DNA of 64,000 nucleotides from Allocatelliglobosispora scoriae. Its GTDB lineage: Bacteria > Actinomycetota > Actinomycetes > Mycobacteriales > Micromonosporaceae. The notes under the pieces are model-generated. The model ran no database searches. It was given only the letters and a program-made list of their open reading frames with translations, and was not told the origin of the DNA. Shown piece by piece: positions 1-8,701 of this stretch. The stretch lies in the NCBI RefSeq assembly GCF_014204945.1, contig NZ_JACHMN010000002.1, positions 2,627,001-2,691,000 on the forward strand. Reading direction: 5' to 3'. Each line of letters begins with the position of its first letter. The stretch's first letter is position 1. The position numbers and the translations under genes were made by a program.

Positions 1-2301
1 CTGGTCGGCTTCGCCGCGTCGTTCGACGTGTCCTGCGAGTCGTTCCCGCACGTGGTGGTCGGTGAGATCCGCTGGAACTCCAGCGTCGGCTACATCGCGC
101 CGGAGGTCAGCGGCGGTTTCTACTTCGCCACGCAGTCCATCGGGATCGACACGCCGCCGAAGACGGTGACCTTCACCAACCGGGGCAGCCTGCCCCTGGT
201 CTTCGGCGCCTCCACGATGACCGGCACCGGCACCGAGGCATTCCGGATCACGACGAACACGTGCTCTCGTCGCAGCCTCGCCTATGCCGAGAGTTGCGAG
301 GTGACCGTCATCGCGCACCCGACCTCGATGATCGACCAGACCGCCACTCTCACCATGGCGGACAACACCGTCGACGGCGACAAGCAGCTCAGCCTGATGG
401 TCCAGGGCGCCAATACCCGCTCGTTCACGGCCAGCCCGACCTCGCTGGATTTCGGCACGGTCGTCGCATTCGAGGAGTCGCCCGAGCAGACGATCACCGT
501 CACCGGCACGGACGTCCTGCCGGTGACCCTGACCACCGTCACGCTGGGATCGACGAAGCCCTACTCCATCACGGCGAACACCTGCGCGAACGTGACGCTC
601 GCCAAGTTCCAGACCTGCACGATCAGGGTACGCGTCAGGGCGACGACCAGCGGCGTCCAAGACGGCTACCTGCGGATCGAGGCGAGCAACGCACCACAGA
701 GGTATGTCCAGCTCACGGCTGTCGCCGTCGCCACGAACCCGCTGACGTTCTCCCCGCCATCCCTCGCCTTCGGCTTCGTCACCGTCGGTTCGCAGCCGGC
801 GAAGGTGATCACCATGAAGGCGGCCGGACCCACTCCCGTCGTCGTCGGCACGGTCGCCCTCGCCGGGGCGGCGCCGTCGGCGTTCACCGTCAGCGCGGAC
901 ACCTGCTCGGGCCAGACGCTCGCCGTCGGGGCGTCGTGCACCGTCACCGTCATCGCCCACCCCCCGGTCGGAGACCACAACGCGGAGCTCCGATTCCCCA
1001 ACAACAGCATCGCCAATCCACGCGTCGCGGTCCTCACCGCGCAGGGGATCCCGACCACCGAGGGAACATACAAGCAGGTGAGTCCCCAGCGGATCCTGGA
1101 CACCCGAACGGGATCCGGCGCACCGAAGAAGCCGATCGGCGCGGGCGCGACGCTCGGTCTGCAGGTCACCGGCCGTGGTGGAGTTCCGGCGAGCGGCGTC
1201 TCGGCGGTGGTTCTCAACGTGACCGTGGCCGCGCCGACCGCCGCGGGCTACCTCACCGTCTTCCCGTCGGGTCAGAGCCGGCCGACCGCGTCGTCGATCA
1301 ATTTCGCCCGGAACTGGACCGGCGCGAACCTGGTCACCGTCGGTGTCGGGCCAGACGGCAAGGTCAACATCTTCAACTCCACCGGAGCGACGCACGTCAT
1401 CGCCGACGTCCTCGGCTACTACCTCGCCAACGGTTCGACGCTCACCTCCGGTGGCGAATACCACCCCATGCTGCCGGCACGCATCTTCGATTCGCGATCG
1501 GCCTGGCAGGCGAAGCTCGCGGCGGGAGAGACGTTCGGGCTGGCGCTCAACTTCGGTGGCGACAACTGGCGGGTCCGCTCCTGGGCGGTCAACATCACCG
1601 CCGTCGCACCGGGCAAGAGCGGCTACCTCACCGCCTGGAACGGCCTGGGCAGCCCGCCACCGACCTCCTCGGTGAACTTCGGCGCCGGCAAGGTCGTGCC
1701 CAACATGGCGATCGTGCCCACGGCGGACTGCACCTTCAGCCCGGCCTGCGCGGGCATGCCCATGATCGGCATCTACAACGGATCCCCGGCCGGTGTCCAC
1801 GTCATCGTCGACATCGTGGGCTACTACGACGACGGCACCGCGTACGACGGACTGCGGTTCCGGCCGCGCGCGCCGGCACGCATCGTCGACACCCGGACCG
1901 GGATCGGTACGACGAAGCTGGGCAAGGGCCAGACGAAGCAGGTGACCGCACCGGGGCAGGTCGCCGCCGACGACGCGGTCGCCCTGGTGACGAACCTGAC
2001 GGCGGTCGCGCCGACCCGGGACACCTATCTCACGGTCTGGCCGAGTGGCGTGGAGCGCCCGACGGTCTCCAACATCAACCCGTCCACCGGGCAGACGGTG
2101 GCCAACTCGGCGTACGTGCTGCTCAACAATGCGAACGCATTCAGCGTCTACAACGCCGACGGCACCACCAACGCGCTGGTCGACGTGGTGGGCGAGTTCG
2201 TGGTGTGGTCGCCGCCGCCGTCACCTGCGGCAGCCGGCCTGCAACGCGGGCCACGTTTCCACCAGCCGGTGCTGCTCGGCGTACTGAACAGCCGGGGATA
2301 G
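1..2301 (+). CDS. Secreted multi-domain beta-sandwich surface protein (5' truncated)
   Basis: The frame is open from the first base, so the gene begins upstream of the window. The visible part has three ASH/choice-of-anchor-like repeats (about nt 130-400, 420-720 and 725-1060), each with a pair of cysteines in a 'NTC...SC' pattern. They are followed by three copies of an actinobacterial secreted domain (about 1075-1430, 1460-1840 and 1850-2210), recognised by 'RILDTRTG', 'VLNVTVAAPTAAGYLTV' and 'HVIADVLGYY'. There is no C-terminal membrane helix or LPXTG motif, so it is probably secreted or attached by its missing N-terminal part. It ends just before a strong hairpin. The function is not recognised; a structural, adhesion or cell-envelope role is inferred from domain type only. 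Confidence 0.75.
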   Translation: MVGFAASFDVSCESFPHVVVGEIRWNSSVGYIAPEVSGGFYFATQSIGIDTPPKTVTFTNRGSLPLVFGASTMTGTGTEAFRITTNTCSRRSLAYAESCEVTVIAHPTSMIDQTATLTMADNTVDGDKQLSLMVQGANTRSFTASPTSLDFGTVVAFEESPEQTITVTGTDVLPVTLTTVTLGSTKPYSITANTCANVTLAKFQTCTIRVRVRATTSGVQDGYLRIEASNAPQRYVQLTAVAVATNPLTFSPPSLAFGFVTVGSQPAKVITMKAAGPTPVVVGTVALAGAAPSAFTVSADTCSGQTLAVGASCTVTVIAHPPVGDHNAELRFPNNSIANPRVAVLTAQGIPTTEGTYKQVSPQRILDTRTGSGAPKKPIGAGATLGLQVTGRGGVPASGVSAVVLNVTVAAPTAAGYLTVFPSGQSRPTASSINFARNWTGANLVTVGVGPDGKVNIFNSTGATHVIADVLGYYLANGSTLTSGGEYHPMLPARIFDSRSAWQAKLAAGETFGLALNFGGDNWRVRSWAVNITAVAPGKSGYLTAWNGLGSPPPTSSVNFGAGKVVPNMAIVPTADCTFSPACAGMPMIGIYNGSPAGVHVIVDIVGYYDDGTAYDGLRFRPRAPARIVDTRTGIGTTKLGKGQTKQVTAPGQVAADDAVALVTNLTAVAPTRDTYLTVWPSGVERPTVSNINPSTGQTVANSAYVLLNNANAFSVYNADGTTNALVDVVGEFVVWSPPPSPAAAGLQRGPRFHQPVLLGVLNSRG

Positions 2302-2308
2302 TGCTCGA

Positions 2309-2340
2309 ACGCGGTTCGCCCGGCACCGGGCGAACCGCGT
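2309..2340 (+). terminator. Hairpin terminator after the surface protein gene
   Basis: A perfect 15-bp inverted repeat (2309-2323 with 2326-2340) starts 7 bp after the stop codon. It lacks a T tract, as is common for actinobacterial terminators. Confidence 0.7.
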
Positions 2341-2448
2341 CGGGGTCCTTCATCTCCACGGTGAACGAACTTGGCTCCGACGGATTTACCGAATTTTCAG
2401 CTAGCGGTTCTAGGCTCGGTTGATGCTGACCCGATTGAGAAGCGTCTG

Positions 2449-3243
2449 ATGGCCGAGCAGACCGACATCGCGGTCGAGGCAGCCGGGCATCGCCGCTGGT
2501 GGACCGGCCGGGTCTTCATCGCATCGATCGTCGCGGCGGCGCTGGTGGCGACCGCGGTGGTCGCCTTCCGCTGGGGCTCTGCGGGCGAGCCCGACAAGGC
2601 TCCCGTCGCACAGCCCGCCGCCTCGCCGTCGGCGCCCGCGAGCCTGACCCCGGCCGAGATCTATCAGGTCCTCCTGCCGTCCGTCGTCTACATCAAGGCG
2701 ACCGGCACCGAGACCGCCACCGGCACCGGCCTCGTCGTCAACGCGCAGGGCATGGTCCTGACCGCGCTGCACGTCGTCGAGGGCGCCACGACGATCGAGC
2801 TGACCTTCGCCGACGGCACCACCGCCGCCGCGACCGTCGCCGCGAAGGAGCCCGCCTCCGACATCGCCGCCCTCACCCCCGCGAAGTTCCCCGCCGTGAT
2901 CGTGCCGGCGGTGCTCGGCGGCGGCGCTGCCGTCGGCGACGACGTGGTGGCGATCGGCAATCAGCTCGGCCTCGTCAACTCCACCACGAGCGGCGTCGTC
3001 TCCGGGCTGGAGCGCACCATCCCCACCGAGAGCGGCGTCGAGCTCAAGGGCCTGATCCAGTTCGACGCCGCGGTCAACCCGGGCAGTTCGGGTGGGCCGC
3101 TCGTCAACGACAAGGGCGAGACGATCGGCATCGTGGTGGCGATCGCCAATCCGTCCAAGGCAGGCACCTTCGTCGGTGTCGGCTTCGCCATGCCGATCGG
3201 CGCGGCGGTGCAGGTCGGCGCCGATCGCCCACCGCAGCTCTGA
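2449..3243 (+). CDS. Membrane-anchored trypsin-like serine protease (HtrA/DegP type, no PDZ)
   Basis: 264 aa. The N-terminus is short and cytoplasmic with one transmembrane segment (residues about 20-40), followed by a Pro/Ala linker and an S1C protease domain. The triad is visible: His in 'VLTALHVVEGA', Asp in 'ASDIAAL' and Ser in 'NPGSSGGPLVND'. No PDZ domain follows, so it is shorter than classical HtrA. The ATG at 2449 is preferred to an upstream TTG at 2371 because it leads straight into the membrane anchor. It lies 46 bp upstream of moxR in the same direction and may be cotranscribed, suggesting envelope quality control alongside the MoxR/VWA system. Confidence 0.85.
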   Translation: MAEQTDIAVEAAGHRRWWTGRVFIASIVAAALVATAVVAFRWGSAGEPDKAPVAQPAASPSAPASLTPAEIYQVLLPSVVYIKATGTETATGTGLVVNAQGMVLTALHVVEGATTIELTFADGTTAAATVAAKEPASDIAALTPAKFPAVIVPAVLGGGAAVGDDVVAIGNQLGLVNSTTSGVVSGLERTIPTESGVELKGLIQFDAAVNPGSSGGPLVNDKGETIGIVVAIANPSKAGTFVGVGFAMPIGAAVQVGADRPPQL

Positions 3244-3289
3244 CCTCGCCGACGCCAGCCCGACACTGACTATCCCCTAAGGACGGACA

Positions 3290-4288
3290 ATGCAGCCCAA
3301 CGCTCCCGCAGCGCCCGGATCGAACCCCGTGGAGCAGGTGTTCTACGAGGTCAAGAAGACCATCGTCGGGCAGGACATGCTCCTGGAGCGCCTCGTGGTC
3401 GCCCTCCTCGCGCGGGGGCACATCCTCGTCGAGGGCGTCCCCGGGCTGGCGAAGACGCTCGCCGTGAAGAGTCTCGCCGAGGCGATCGGCGGTCAGTTCC
3501 ACCGGGTGCAGTTCACCCCGGACCTGGTCCCCGCCGACATCGTCGGGACCCGGATCTATCACCAGCACAGCGGTGAGTTCCAGGTCTCGCTCGGGCCGGT
3601 CTTCACCAACCTGCTGCTCGCCGACGAGATCAACCGCGCACCGGCCAAGGTGCAGAGCGCGCTGCTGGAGGTGATGCAGGAGCGCCAGGTGACGATCGGC
3701 CGGGAGACCCATAAGGTCCCCAACCCGTTCCTGGTCATGGCGACGCAGAACCCGATCGAGTCCGACGGCACCTATCCGCTGCCGGAGGCGCAGGTCGACC
3801 GCTTCATGATGAAGGTCGTCGTGGGCTATCCGAGCGCCACGGAGGAGTTCGTCGTCGTCGAGCGGGCGCTGACGCGGACCGCGGCGATCCAGGCGATCAT
3901 CGATCCCGAGCACCTCATCGGGCTGCAGGGCCAGGTCGACAACGTCTACGTCGATCCGTCGCTGATCGAGTATTCGGTGCGGCTGACGACGGCCACCCGG
4001 CACCCGGAGGTCGTCGGGCTGGGCAAGCTGTCGCGCTACATCACCTACGGCGCGAGCCCGCGGGCCTCGATCAACCTGGTGCTCGCCGCCCGGGCTCTCG
4101 CGTTCGTCCGCGGACGCGACTACGCCGTGCCGCAGGACCTGACCAACCTCGTGCTCGACGTCTTCCGGCACCGGCTGGTCCTCTCCTATGAGGCGCTCGC
4201 CGACGAGGTGAGCGCCGACTCGATCCTCAGCGAGATCCTCGCCGTCACGCCCATTCCGGTTCCGGACCCCGCCCGCCGGGGCCGCTGA
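3290..4288 (+). CDS. MoxR-family AAA+ ATPase
   Basis: 332 aa, the usual length of MoxR ATPases. Walker A is 'GVPGLAKTL' and Walker B is 'LLLADEINRA', both typical of the family; a 'MATQNPIE' sensor-1 segment follows. These chaperone-like ATPases work with VWA-domain partners to mature or assemble other proteins. An SD-like 'AAGGA' sits 7-8 bp before the ATG. The gene is followed after 3 bp by a DUF58 gene and then two VWA genes, the standard moxR operon order. Confidence 0.93.
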   Translation: MQPNAPAAPGSNPVEQVFYEVKKTIVGQDMLLERLVVALLARGHILVEGVPGLAKTLAVKSLAEAIGGQFHRVQFTPDLVPADIVGTRIYHQHSGEFQVSLGPVFTNLLLADEINRAPAKVQSALLEVMQERQVTIGRETHKVPNPFLVMATQNPIESDGTYPLPEAQVDRFMMKVVVGYPSATEEFVVVERALTRTAAIQAIIDPEHLIGLQGQVDNVYVDPSLIEYSVRLTTATRHPEVVGLGKLSRYITYGASPRASINLVLAARALAFVRGRDYAVPQDLTNLVLDVFRHRLVLSYEALADEVSADSILSEILAVTPIPVPDPARRGR

Positions 4289-4291
4289 GCC

Positions 4292-5179
4292 ATGACCGCG
4301 GCCTCCGACCGGTTACTGCGGCGCCTGGAGTGGCAGGTCGTCCGCCGCCTCGACGGGCGGTTGCAGGGCGCCTACCGCACGGCGTGGCGCGGTGTCGGGA
4401 TCGACTTCACCGACCTGCGGGCCTATACGCCCGAGGACGACGTACGCCATATCGACTGGAACGTCTCCGCCCGGATGGACGAGACCTTCGTCCGGCAGTA
4501 CACGGAGGAGCGTGATCTCACCGCCTGGCTGGTCCTGGACCGGTCGGCCTCGATGCGGGGCGGCACCGCCCGCCAGGGCAAGGACTCCGCACTCAGCGAG
4601 CTCGCCATCGTGCTGGCCAGGCTGCTGTCCCAGAACGGCAACCGGGTCGGCGCGGTCCTCTTCGACAACGACCGGCAGCGGGTGATCTCGCCGCGGACGG
4701 GACGCAGTCAGGCGCTGCGGCTCGCCCACGAGCTCGACCGGCCGGAGCCCGCCGGCGGTCCGGGGACGACCACCGACCTCGCGGCGATGCTGCGGCTCGC
4801 CGCCACCACCGCGAGCCGCCGAGGGCTCGTCTTCGTGCTCTCGGACTTCATCGGCGATCCCGGCTGGGAGCGGGCGCTGGCGATGCTGGCCCATCGCCAT
4901 GAGGTGGTCACGGTCCGGATCGTCGACCCGGCCGAGCTCGACCTGCCCGACATGGGCCTCGTCTTCGTCGAGGACGCCGAGACCGGGGAGCAGATCCTCG
5001 TCGACACGAGCGATCCGCTGCTGCGGCAACGGCTGCGCGCGGAGGTCTGGTCACGCGAGGTGGCACTGACGGAGACGATGCGCCAGGCGGGGGTCACCGC
5101 GCACCGGATCACCACGGATCAGGACCTGGTGGCGGCCCTGGTCGGCATGGTCCGGCAATCGGGACGGAGATCCAGATGA
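4292..5179 (+). CDS. DUF58 domain protein of the MoxR operon
   Basis: 295 aa. It carries the DUF58 signature 'YTPEDDVRHIDWNVSAR' near residues 45-60 and a degenerate VWA-like core ('LVLDRSASM', about residue 82). DUF58 proteins almost always sit next to moxR, and their role is thought to be as partner or adaptor for the ATPase. It begins 3 bp after moxR and its stop overlaps the next start by 4 bp (ATGA), so translational coupling is likely. Confidence 0.9.
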   Translation: MTAASDRLLRRLEWQVVRRLDGRLQGAYRTAWRGVGIDFTDLRAYTPEDDVRHIDWNVSARMDETFVRQYTEERDLTAWLVLDRSASMRGGTARQGKDSALSELAIVLARLLSQNGNRVGAVLFDNDRQRVISPRTGRSQALRLAHELDRPEPAGGPGTTTDLAAMLRLAATTASRRGLVFVLSDFIGDPGWERALAMLAHRHEVVTVRIVDPAELDLPDMGLVFVEDAETGEQILVDTSDPLLRQRLRAEVWSREVALTETMRQAGVTAHRITTDQDLVAALVGMVRQSGRRSR

Positions 5180-6153
5180 CGATGCTCCAACCCCTCATGG
5201 TGCTGGTCGCCGTCGTGGTCACCGGGGGCGCCGTGGTGGCGTACCTGATGTATCAGCGGCGGCGGACCGAGGTGCTGCAGGCCGCCGGGTTGCGGCTCGC
5301 CGCGCCGGGGCAGCGGGCCGCGGCCCGTCAGCACGTGCCCTACGCGCTGTTCCTGACGGCGCTGTTCCTGCTGCTGCTGGGCCTGGCCCGGCCGCAGGCG
5401 GAGCTCGATGTGCCACGGGCCGCCGGCACCGTGGTCCTCGTCTTCGACGTCTCCAACAGCATGGCCGCCGACGATGTGAAGCCGAGCCGGCTCGCCGCCG
5501 CCAAGGCCGCCGGGACCAGCTTCGTCGACGCCCAGCCCGACACGGTCGACATCGGCATCGTCATGTTCGGCCAGGACGGTCTCACGACCCAGCGGCCCAC
5601 CGACGACCACACGGTCGTCAACGCCGCGATCGGTCGGCTCGCGACGAGCGGCGGCACCTCGCTGCGGCAGGCGATCATCGCCGCGCTCTCCACGATCACC
5701 GGGAAGCCGGTGAGCATGCCCAACCCCGACGGCTCCGGTCCGAAGGCGGACCTCGGTTACTGGGGCTCGGCCACGATCGTGATCTTCTCGGACGGCGGGG
5801 ACACGCAGGGCGCGCAGGCGGAGATCGCCGCCGGGCTCGCGGCAGACGCGGGGGTACGCATCGAGACGGTCGGCATCGGCACGACGCGCGGCGCCACCGT
5901 GGAGGTCGACGGCTACCAGGTCGCGACGGCGCTGGACGAAGAGCTGCTGACGACCCTCGCCGAGACGACCGGCGGCTCCTACCACGCGGCGCAGGACGCG
6001 GCCGCGCTCAATGACATCCACAAGTCGATCGACCTGCGCATCACGACCCAGCCGGAGACCGTCGAGCTGACCGCGATCCTCGCGGCGGTGGCGCTGCTCC
6101 TGCTGACCATCGGTGGACTGCTGATGATTCGCTGGCACGGAAGGATCGTCTGA
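5176..6153 (+). CDS. Membrane-anchored VWA domain protein (BatA-like), first copy
   Basis: 325 aa. An N-terminal membrane segment (residues about 5-25), a second at about 55-72, a VWA domain with an intact MIDAS start 'VFDVSNSMAADD', and a C-terminal membrane helix (about 295-320). This is the Aerotolerance/BatA-type layout, with the metal-binding VWA domain between membrane anchors. It overlaps the DUF58 gene by 4 bp and the next VWA gene by 1 bp. Confidence 0.88.
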   Translation: MTMLQPLMVLVAVVVTGGAVVAYLMYQRRRTEVLQAAGLRLAAPGQRAAARQHVPYALFLTALFLLLLGLARPQAELDVPRAAGTVVLVFDVSNSMAADDVKPSRLAAAKAAGTSFVDAQPDTVDIGIVMFGQDGLTTQRPTDDHTVVNAAIGRLATSGGTSLRQAIIAALSTITGKPVSMPNPDGSGPKADLGYWGSATIVIFSDGGDTQGAQAEIAAGLAADAGVRIETVGIGTTRGATVEVDGYQVATALDEELLTTLAETTGGSYHAAQDAAALNDIHKSIDLRITTQPETVELTAILAAVALLLLTIGGLLMIRWHGRIV

Positions 6154-7238
6154 TGTCCCTGACCTGGCCGTTGGCGCTGATCGCCCTGCTCGCCGTCCCG
6201 GCACTGCTGGCCCTGTGGTGGTGGATGAGCCGACGGCGGCGCCGGGTCGCGATCCGGGTCTCCAGCATCGCCCTGATCCGGGCCGCCCTGCCCGGCCGGT
6301 CGCTGTGGCGGCGGCGGATTCCGGTCGCCCTGTTCGTGCTGGGGCTGCTGCTGGTGGCGTTCAGCATCACCCGGCCGCAGGCGTCGATCCGGGTGCCGTC
6401 CAACTCGACGTCGGTGCTGCTCGCCTTCGACGTCTCCAGCTCGATGTGCTCGACCGACGTCGACCCCAACCGGCTCACCGTCGCCCGCGCGGCGGCCCGG
6501 GAGTTCGTCGAGGCGCAGGAGGAGGGTACGCGGATCGGGCTCGTCACCTTCTCGGGCATCGCCGGGTTGATGGTCGCGCCGACCACCGACAAGAAGGCCC
6601 TCCTCGCCGCGATCGACACCCTGCGCACGTCCCGCGGCACCGCCATCGGCCAGGGCATCCTCACCTCTATCGATGCCATCGCCGAGAGCAACACCAACGT
6701 CGCGCCGACGGGTGTCGTGCTCGACGCCCCCGAAGGCGGGCCGCCCGGCGCCATCGTCGGGTACGAGGCCGACACCATCGTGGTGCTGACCGACGGCGCC
6801 AACACGCAGGGCGTCGACCCGATCATCGCCGCCGAGCAGGCCGGTGCCCGTCGCGTCCGCATCTACACGATCGGCTTCGGCACCACCACTCCGGCGCCGA
6901 TGGCCTGCTCCCCCGACCAGATCAGCGGCGGCGGCAACGGATTCCGCGGCGACCCGGGCCGGTTCGGTGGCGGTGGCAACGCCCGCAACCTGGAGATCGA
7001 CGAGCCGACCCTGCAGGAGGTCGCCAAGCTCACCGGCGGCGAGTACTACCGCGCCGAGGACGCCGAGCAGCTCGTCGACGTGCTGACCGACCTGCCGAGC
7101 AACATCGTCACGCAGGAGCAGGAGGTCGAGCTCACCGTCTGGTTCGTGCTCGGCGCGGCCCTGCTGGTGCTGCTCGCGATCGTCCTGTCCCTGCGCTGGA
7201 ACCGGCCCACCGCCTATCGGGTTCCCCGGCCGAGCTGA
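6153..7238 (+). CDS. Membrane-anchored VWA domain protein (BatA-like), second copy
   Basis: 361 aa, paralogous in layout to the preceding gene: two N-terminal membrane segments, a VWA domain with MIDAS residues in 'AFDVSSSMCSTD', and a C-terminal helix before a basic tail. A Gly/Asn-rich insertion ('GGGNGFRGDPGRFGGGGN') near residues 263-280 is absent from the first copy. The start codon overlaps the previous stop by one base. It ends the moxR operon, 12 bp before a convergent gene. Confidence 0.87.
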   Translation: MSLTWPLALIALLAVPALLALWWWMSRRRRRVAIRVSSIALIRAALPGRSLWRRRIPVALFVLGLLLVAFSITRPQASIRVPSNSTSVLLAFDVSSSMCSTDVDPNRLTVARAAAREFVEAQEEGTRIGLVTFSGIAGLMVAPTTDKKALLAAIDTLRTSRGTAIGQGILTSIDAIAESNTNVAPTGVVLDAPEGGPPGAIVGYEADTIVVLTDGANTQGVDPIIAAEQAGARRVRIYTIGFGTTTPAPMACSPDQISGGGNGFRGDPGRFGGGGNARNLEIDEPTLQEVAKLTGGEYYRAEDAEQLVDVLTDLPSNIVTQEQEVELTVWFVLGAALLVLLAIVLSLRWNRPTAYRVPRPS

Positions 7239-7250
7239 TCGGAGGTCCGG

Positions 7251-7928
7251 TCACTCGCGGGCGGTCTCCCGCAGTGGCCGGACCCGGTCCGGCACGTCGG
7301 TCGTGCTGACGAACTCCGGGAGGAAGCTGCCCCGGTAACCGAAGATCGGGCCGAACCGGCGGTTGGCCACCGTCACCTCGATGCGCAGGCGCTCGGCGCG
7401 CTCGTCCCACCACTCGTGCACGTCGGCCGAGCCGGAGAAGGCCTGCGGCAGCGGAAAGCCGAGCAGCGCTCCGCAGATGCGCTGGCTGCCGGTGGTGATG
7501 TGGAGGCCGCCGTGGTCGTCGACACGCAGATCGAGGTCGACGGCGACGTGCTGATGCGTACCGATGAAGTCGACGACCTTGCCCCGCGCGGCGCTGTAGA
7601 TCATCGTGGCGTCGAATCGGCGGGTGATGCCGCTCTGGAACGCGAAGCTCCGCACGAAGGTGACGGTCTCCCGGCCGAAGCCGTCGCGGTAGGCGTAGTT
7701 CTCGATCCGGAACGGGACATCGTCGCCCTGCTCGGGGAAGAGGATGTGCCGTGCCGTCCCGGCGTGCAGAATCGGCACCGTGTATGCCTTGCCGCGCCAG
7801 ATCCGGTCCATCGTGCCGGTGCCGATGCAGGCGATGCCGTCGGCACTGTTGAAGCCGAAGCGGCGGCGCAGCAGCGGGTGCAGCCGGGCGAAGTCGGGGC
7901 CGAGCGCGCGCTCGAAGATCGAGGTCAT
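7251..7928 (-). CDS. DUF4166 domain protein
   Basis: 225 aa. DUF4166 features include 'SIFERALGPDFARLHPLLRRRFG' near the N-terminus and a 'FGPIFGYRGSF' segment near the C-terminus. The biochemical role of DUF4166 is not known; it is often found with SRPBCC or oxidoreductase genes. The ATG at 7928 overlaps the stop of the SRPBCC gene by 4 bp, so the two are translationally coupled and presumably act together. Confidence 0.82.
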   Translation of the reverse strand: MTSIFERALGPDFARLHPLLRRRFGFNSADGIACIGTGTMDRIWRGKAYTVPILHAGTARHILFPEQGDDVPFRIENYAYRDGFGRETVTFVRSFAFQSGITRRFDATMIYSAARGKVVDFIGTHQHVAVDLDLRVDDHGGLHITTGSQRICGALLGFPLPQAFSGSADVHEWWDERAERLRIEVTVANRRFGPIFGYRGSFLPEFVSTTDVPDRVRPLRETARE

Positions 7929-8614
7929 GGTGTCTCCAGGGTGGCGAGGGCGGCCGGTGCGGTGGCCGCTCGTCGATCGAGTGGGCGGCGCAGGCAGCGC
8001 CGGGCGGCCGGTGTCACCGGCGAAGGAGGGATGAGCAGGCCCGCAGCGGCGGCGACCAGCATCGGGAGGAATCCGCCGACCAGCGCGGCGAGCACGACGG
8101 CGAGCAGCCGGACGGCCACCTCCGCGAGCGCGATGAGCAGGGTGCGCTCGGGCGGGACGCCGTGGTCGAGCCAGATCCGCAGCCGGTCGAAGGACCAGGC
8201 GGTCGCCCAGCCCATCAGCGGTCGGAACACCCGATCCGCCGACGGGCCGAGGCGACCCCAGCCCGGCGCGTAGTCGTAGCCGGTGAGGAAGCGCAGCCCG
8301 TCGGCGGTGGGCACGTAGCGCCACCACCCCGAGCCGCTGCGGATCAGCGAGAGCGGGTGGTCGCTGGCGAACCGGAGCACCGAGATCCGCGTGCCGTCCG
8401 GCCGCACCCGCTCACCGGCGGTGGTGCCGGTGCCGCGAATGGTGAGGCCGGGCAGCACGCCGGTCGCGTACTCGAAGACCTGCTGTCCCCCGTTGAACGG
8501 CAGGTAATCGATCCGCGTGAACCGGGCGTCCCAGCGCTGGTGCTGAGCCGGATCCTGGGTGGCCCGCCAGCAGTCGTCGAGCGACGCTCGCAGGGTTGTT
8601 TCCACATAAAGCAC
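7925..8614 (-). CDS. SRPBCC-like protein with C-terminal membrane segment
   Basis: 229 aa. The first roughly 145 residues resemble a polyketide-cyclase/START-like ligand-binding fold ('TLRASLDDCWRATQDP', 'GSGWWRYVPTADGLRF'). Residues about 170-200 are hydrophobic and probably membrane-spanning. The GTG at 8614 is chosen because a good Shine-Dalgarno (GGGAGG) lies 6 bp upstream. It is first in a two-gene operon with DUF4166 and lies directly downstream of a perfect palindromic operator. The ligand is unknown. Confidence 0.72.
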   Translation of the reverse strand: MLYVETTLRASLDDCWRATQDPAQHQRWDARFTRIDYLPFNGGQQVFEYATGVLPGLTIRGTGTTAGERVRPDGTRISVLRFASDHPLSLIRSGSGWWRYVPTADGLRFLTGYDYAPGWGRLGPSADRVFRPLMGWATAWSFDRLRIWLDHGVPPERTLLIALAEVAVRLLAVVLAALVGGFLPMLVAAAAGLLIPPSPVTPAARRCLRRPLDRRAATAPAALATLETP

Positions 8615-8624
8615 GACACACCTC

Positions 8625-8648
8625 CCGTTTGAGCACTCGCTCAAACGG
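8625..8648. promoter_or_regulatory. Perfect palindromic operator upstream of the SRPBCC/DUF4166 pair
   Basis: The 10-bp arms 'CCGTTTGAGC' and 'GCTCAAACGG' are separated by 4 bp. It sits 10 bp before the GTG start, where a bound TetR-type repressor would block expression. No TetR gene is adjacent, so the regulator would act in trans. Confidence 0.6.
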
Positions 8649-8661
8649 AACTGTAGCGGCA

Positions 8662-8680
8662 TTTAAGCGTTCGCTCAAGT
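8662..8680. promoter_or_regulatory. Second, imperfect copy of the same operator
   Basis: 'TTTAAGC' and 'GCTCAAG' around 'GTTC' repeat the core of the 8625-8648 palindrome with one mismatch. It lies between the two divergent genes (starts at 8614 and 8702) and may let one regulator control both. Confidence 0.45.
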
Positions 8681-8701
8681 CCCAACGGTTAAGGTCTTGA
8701 C

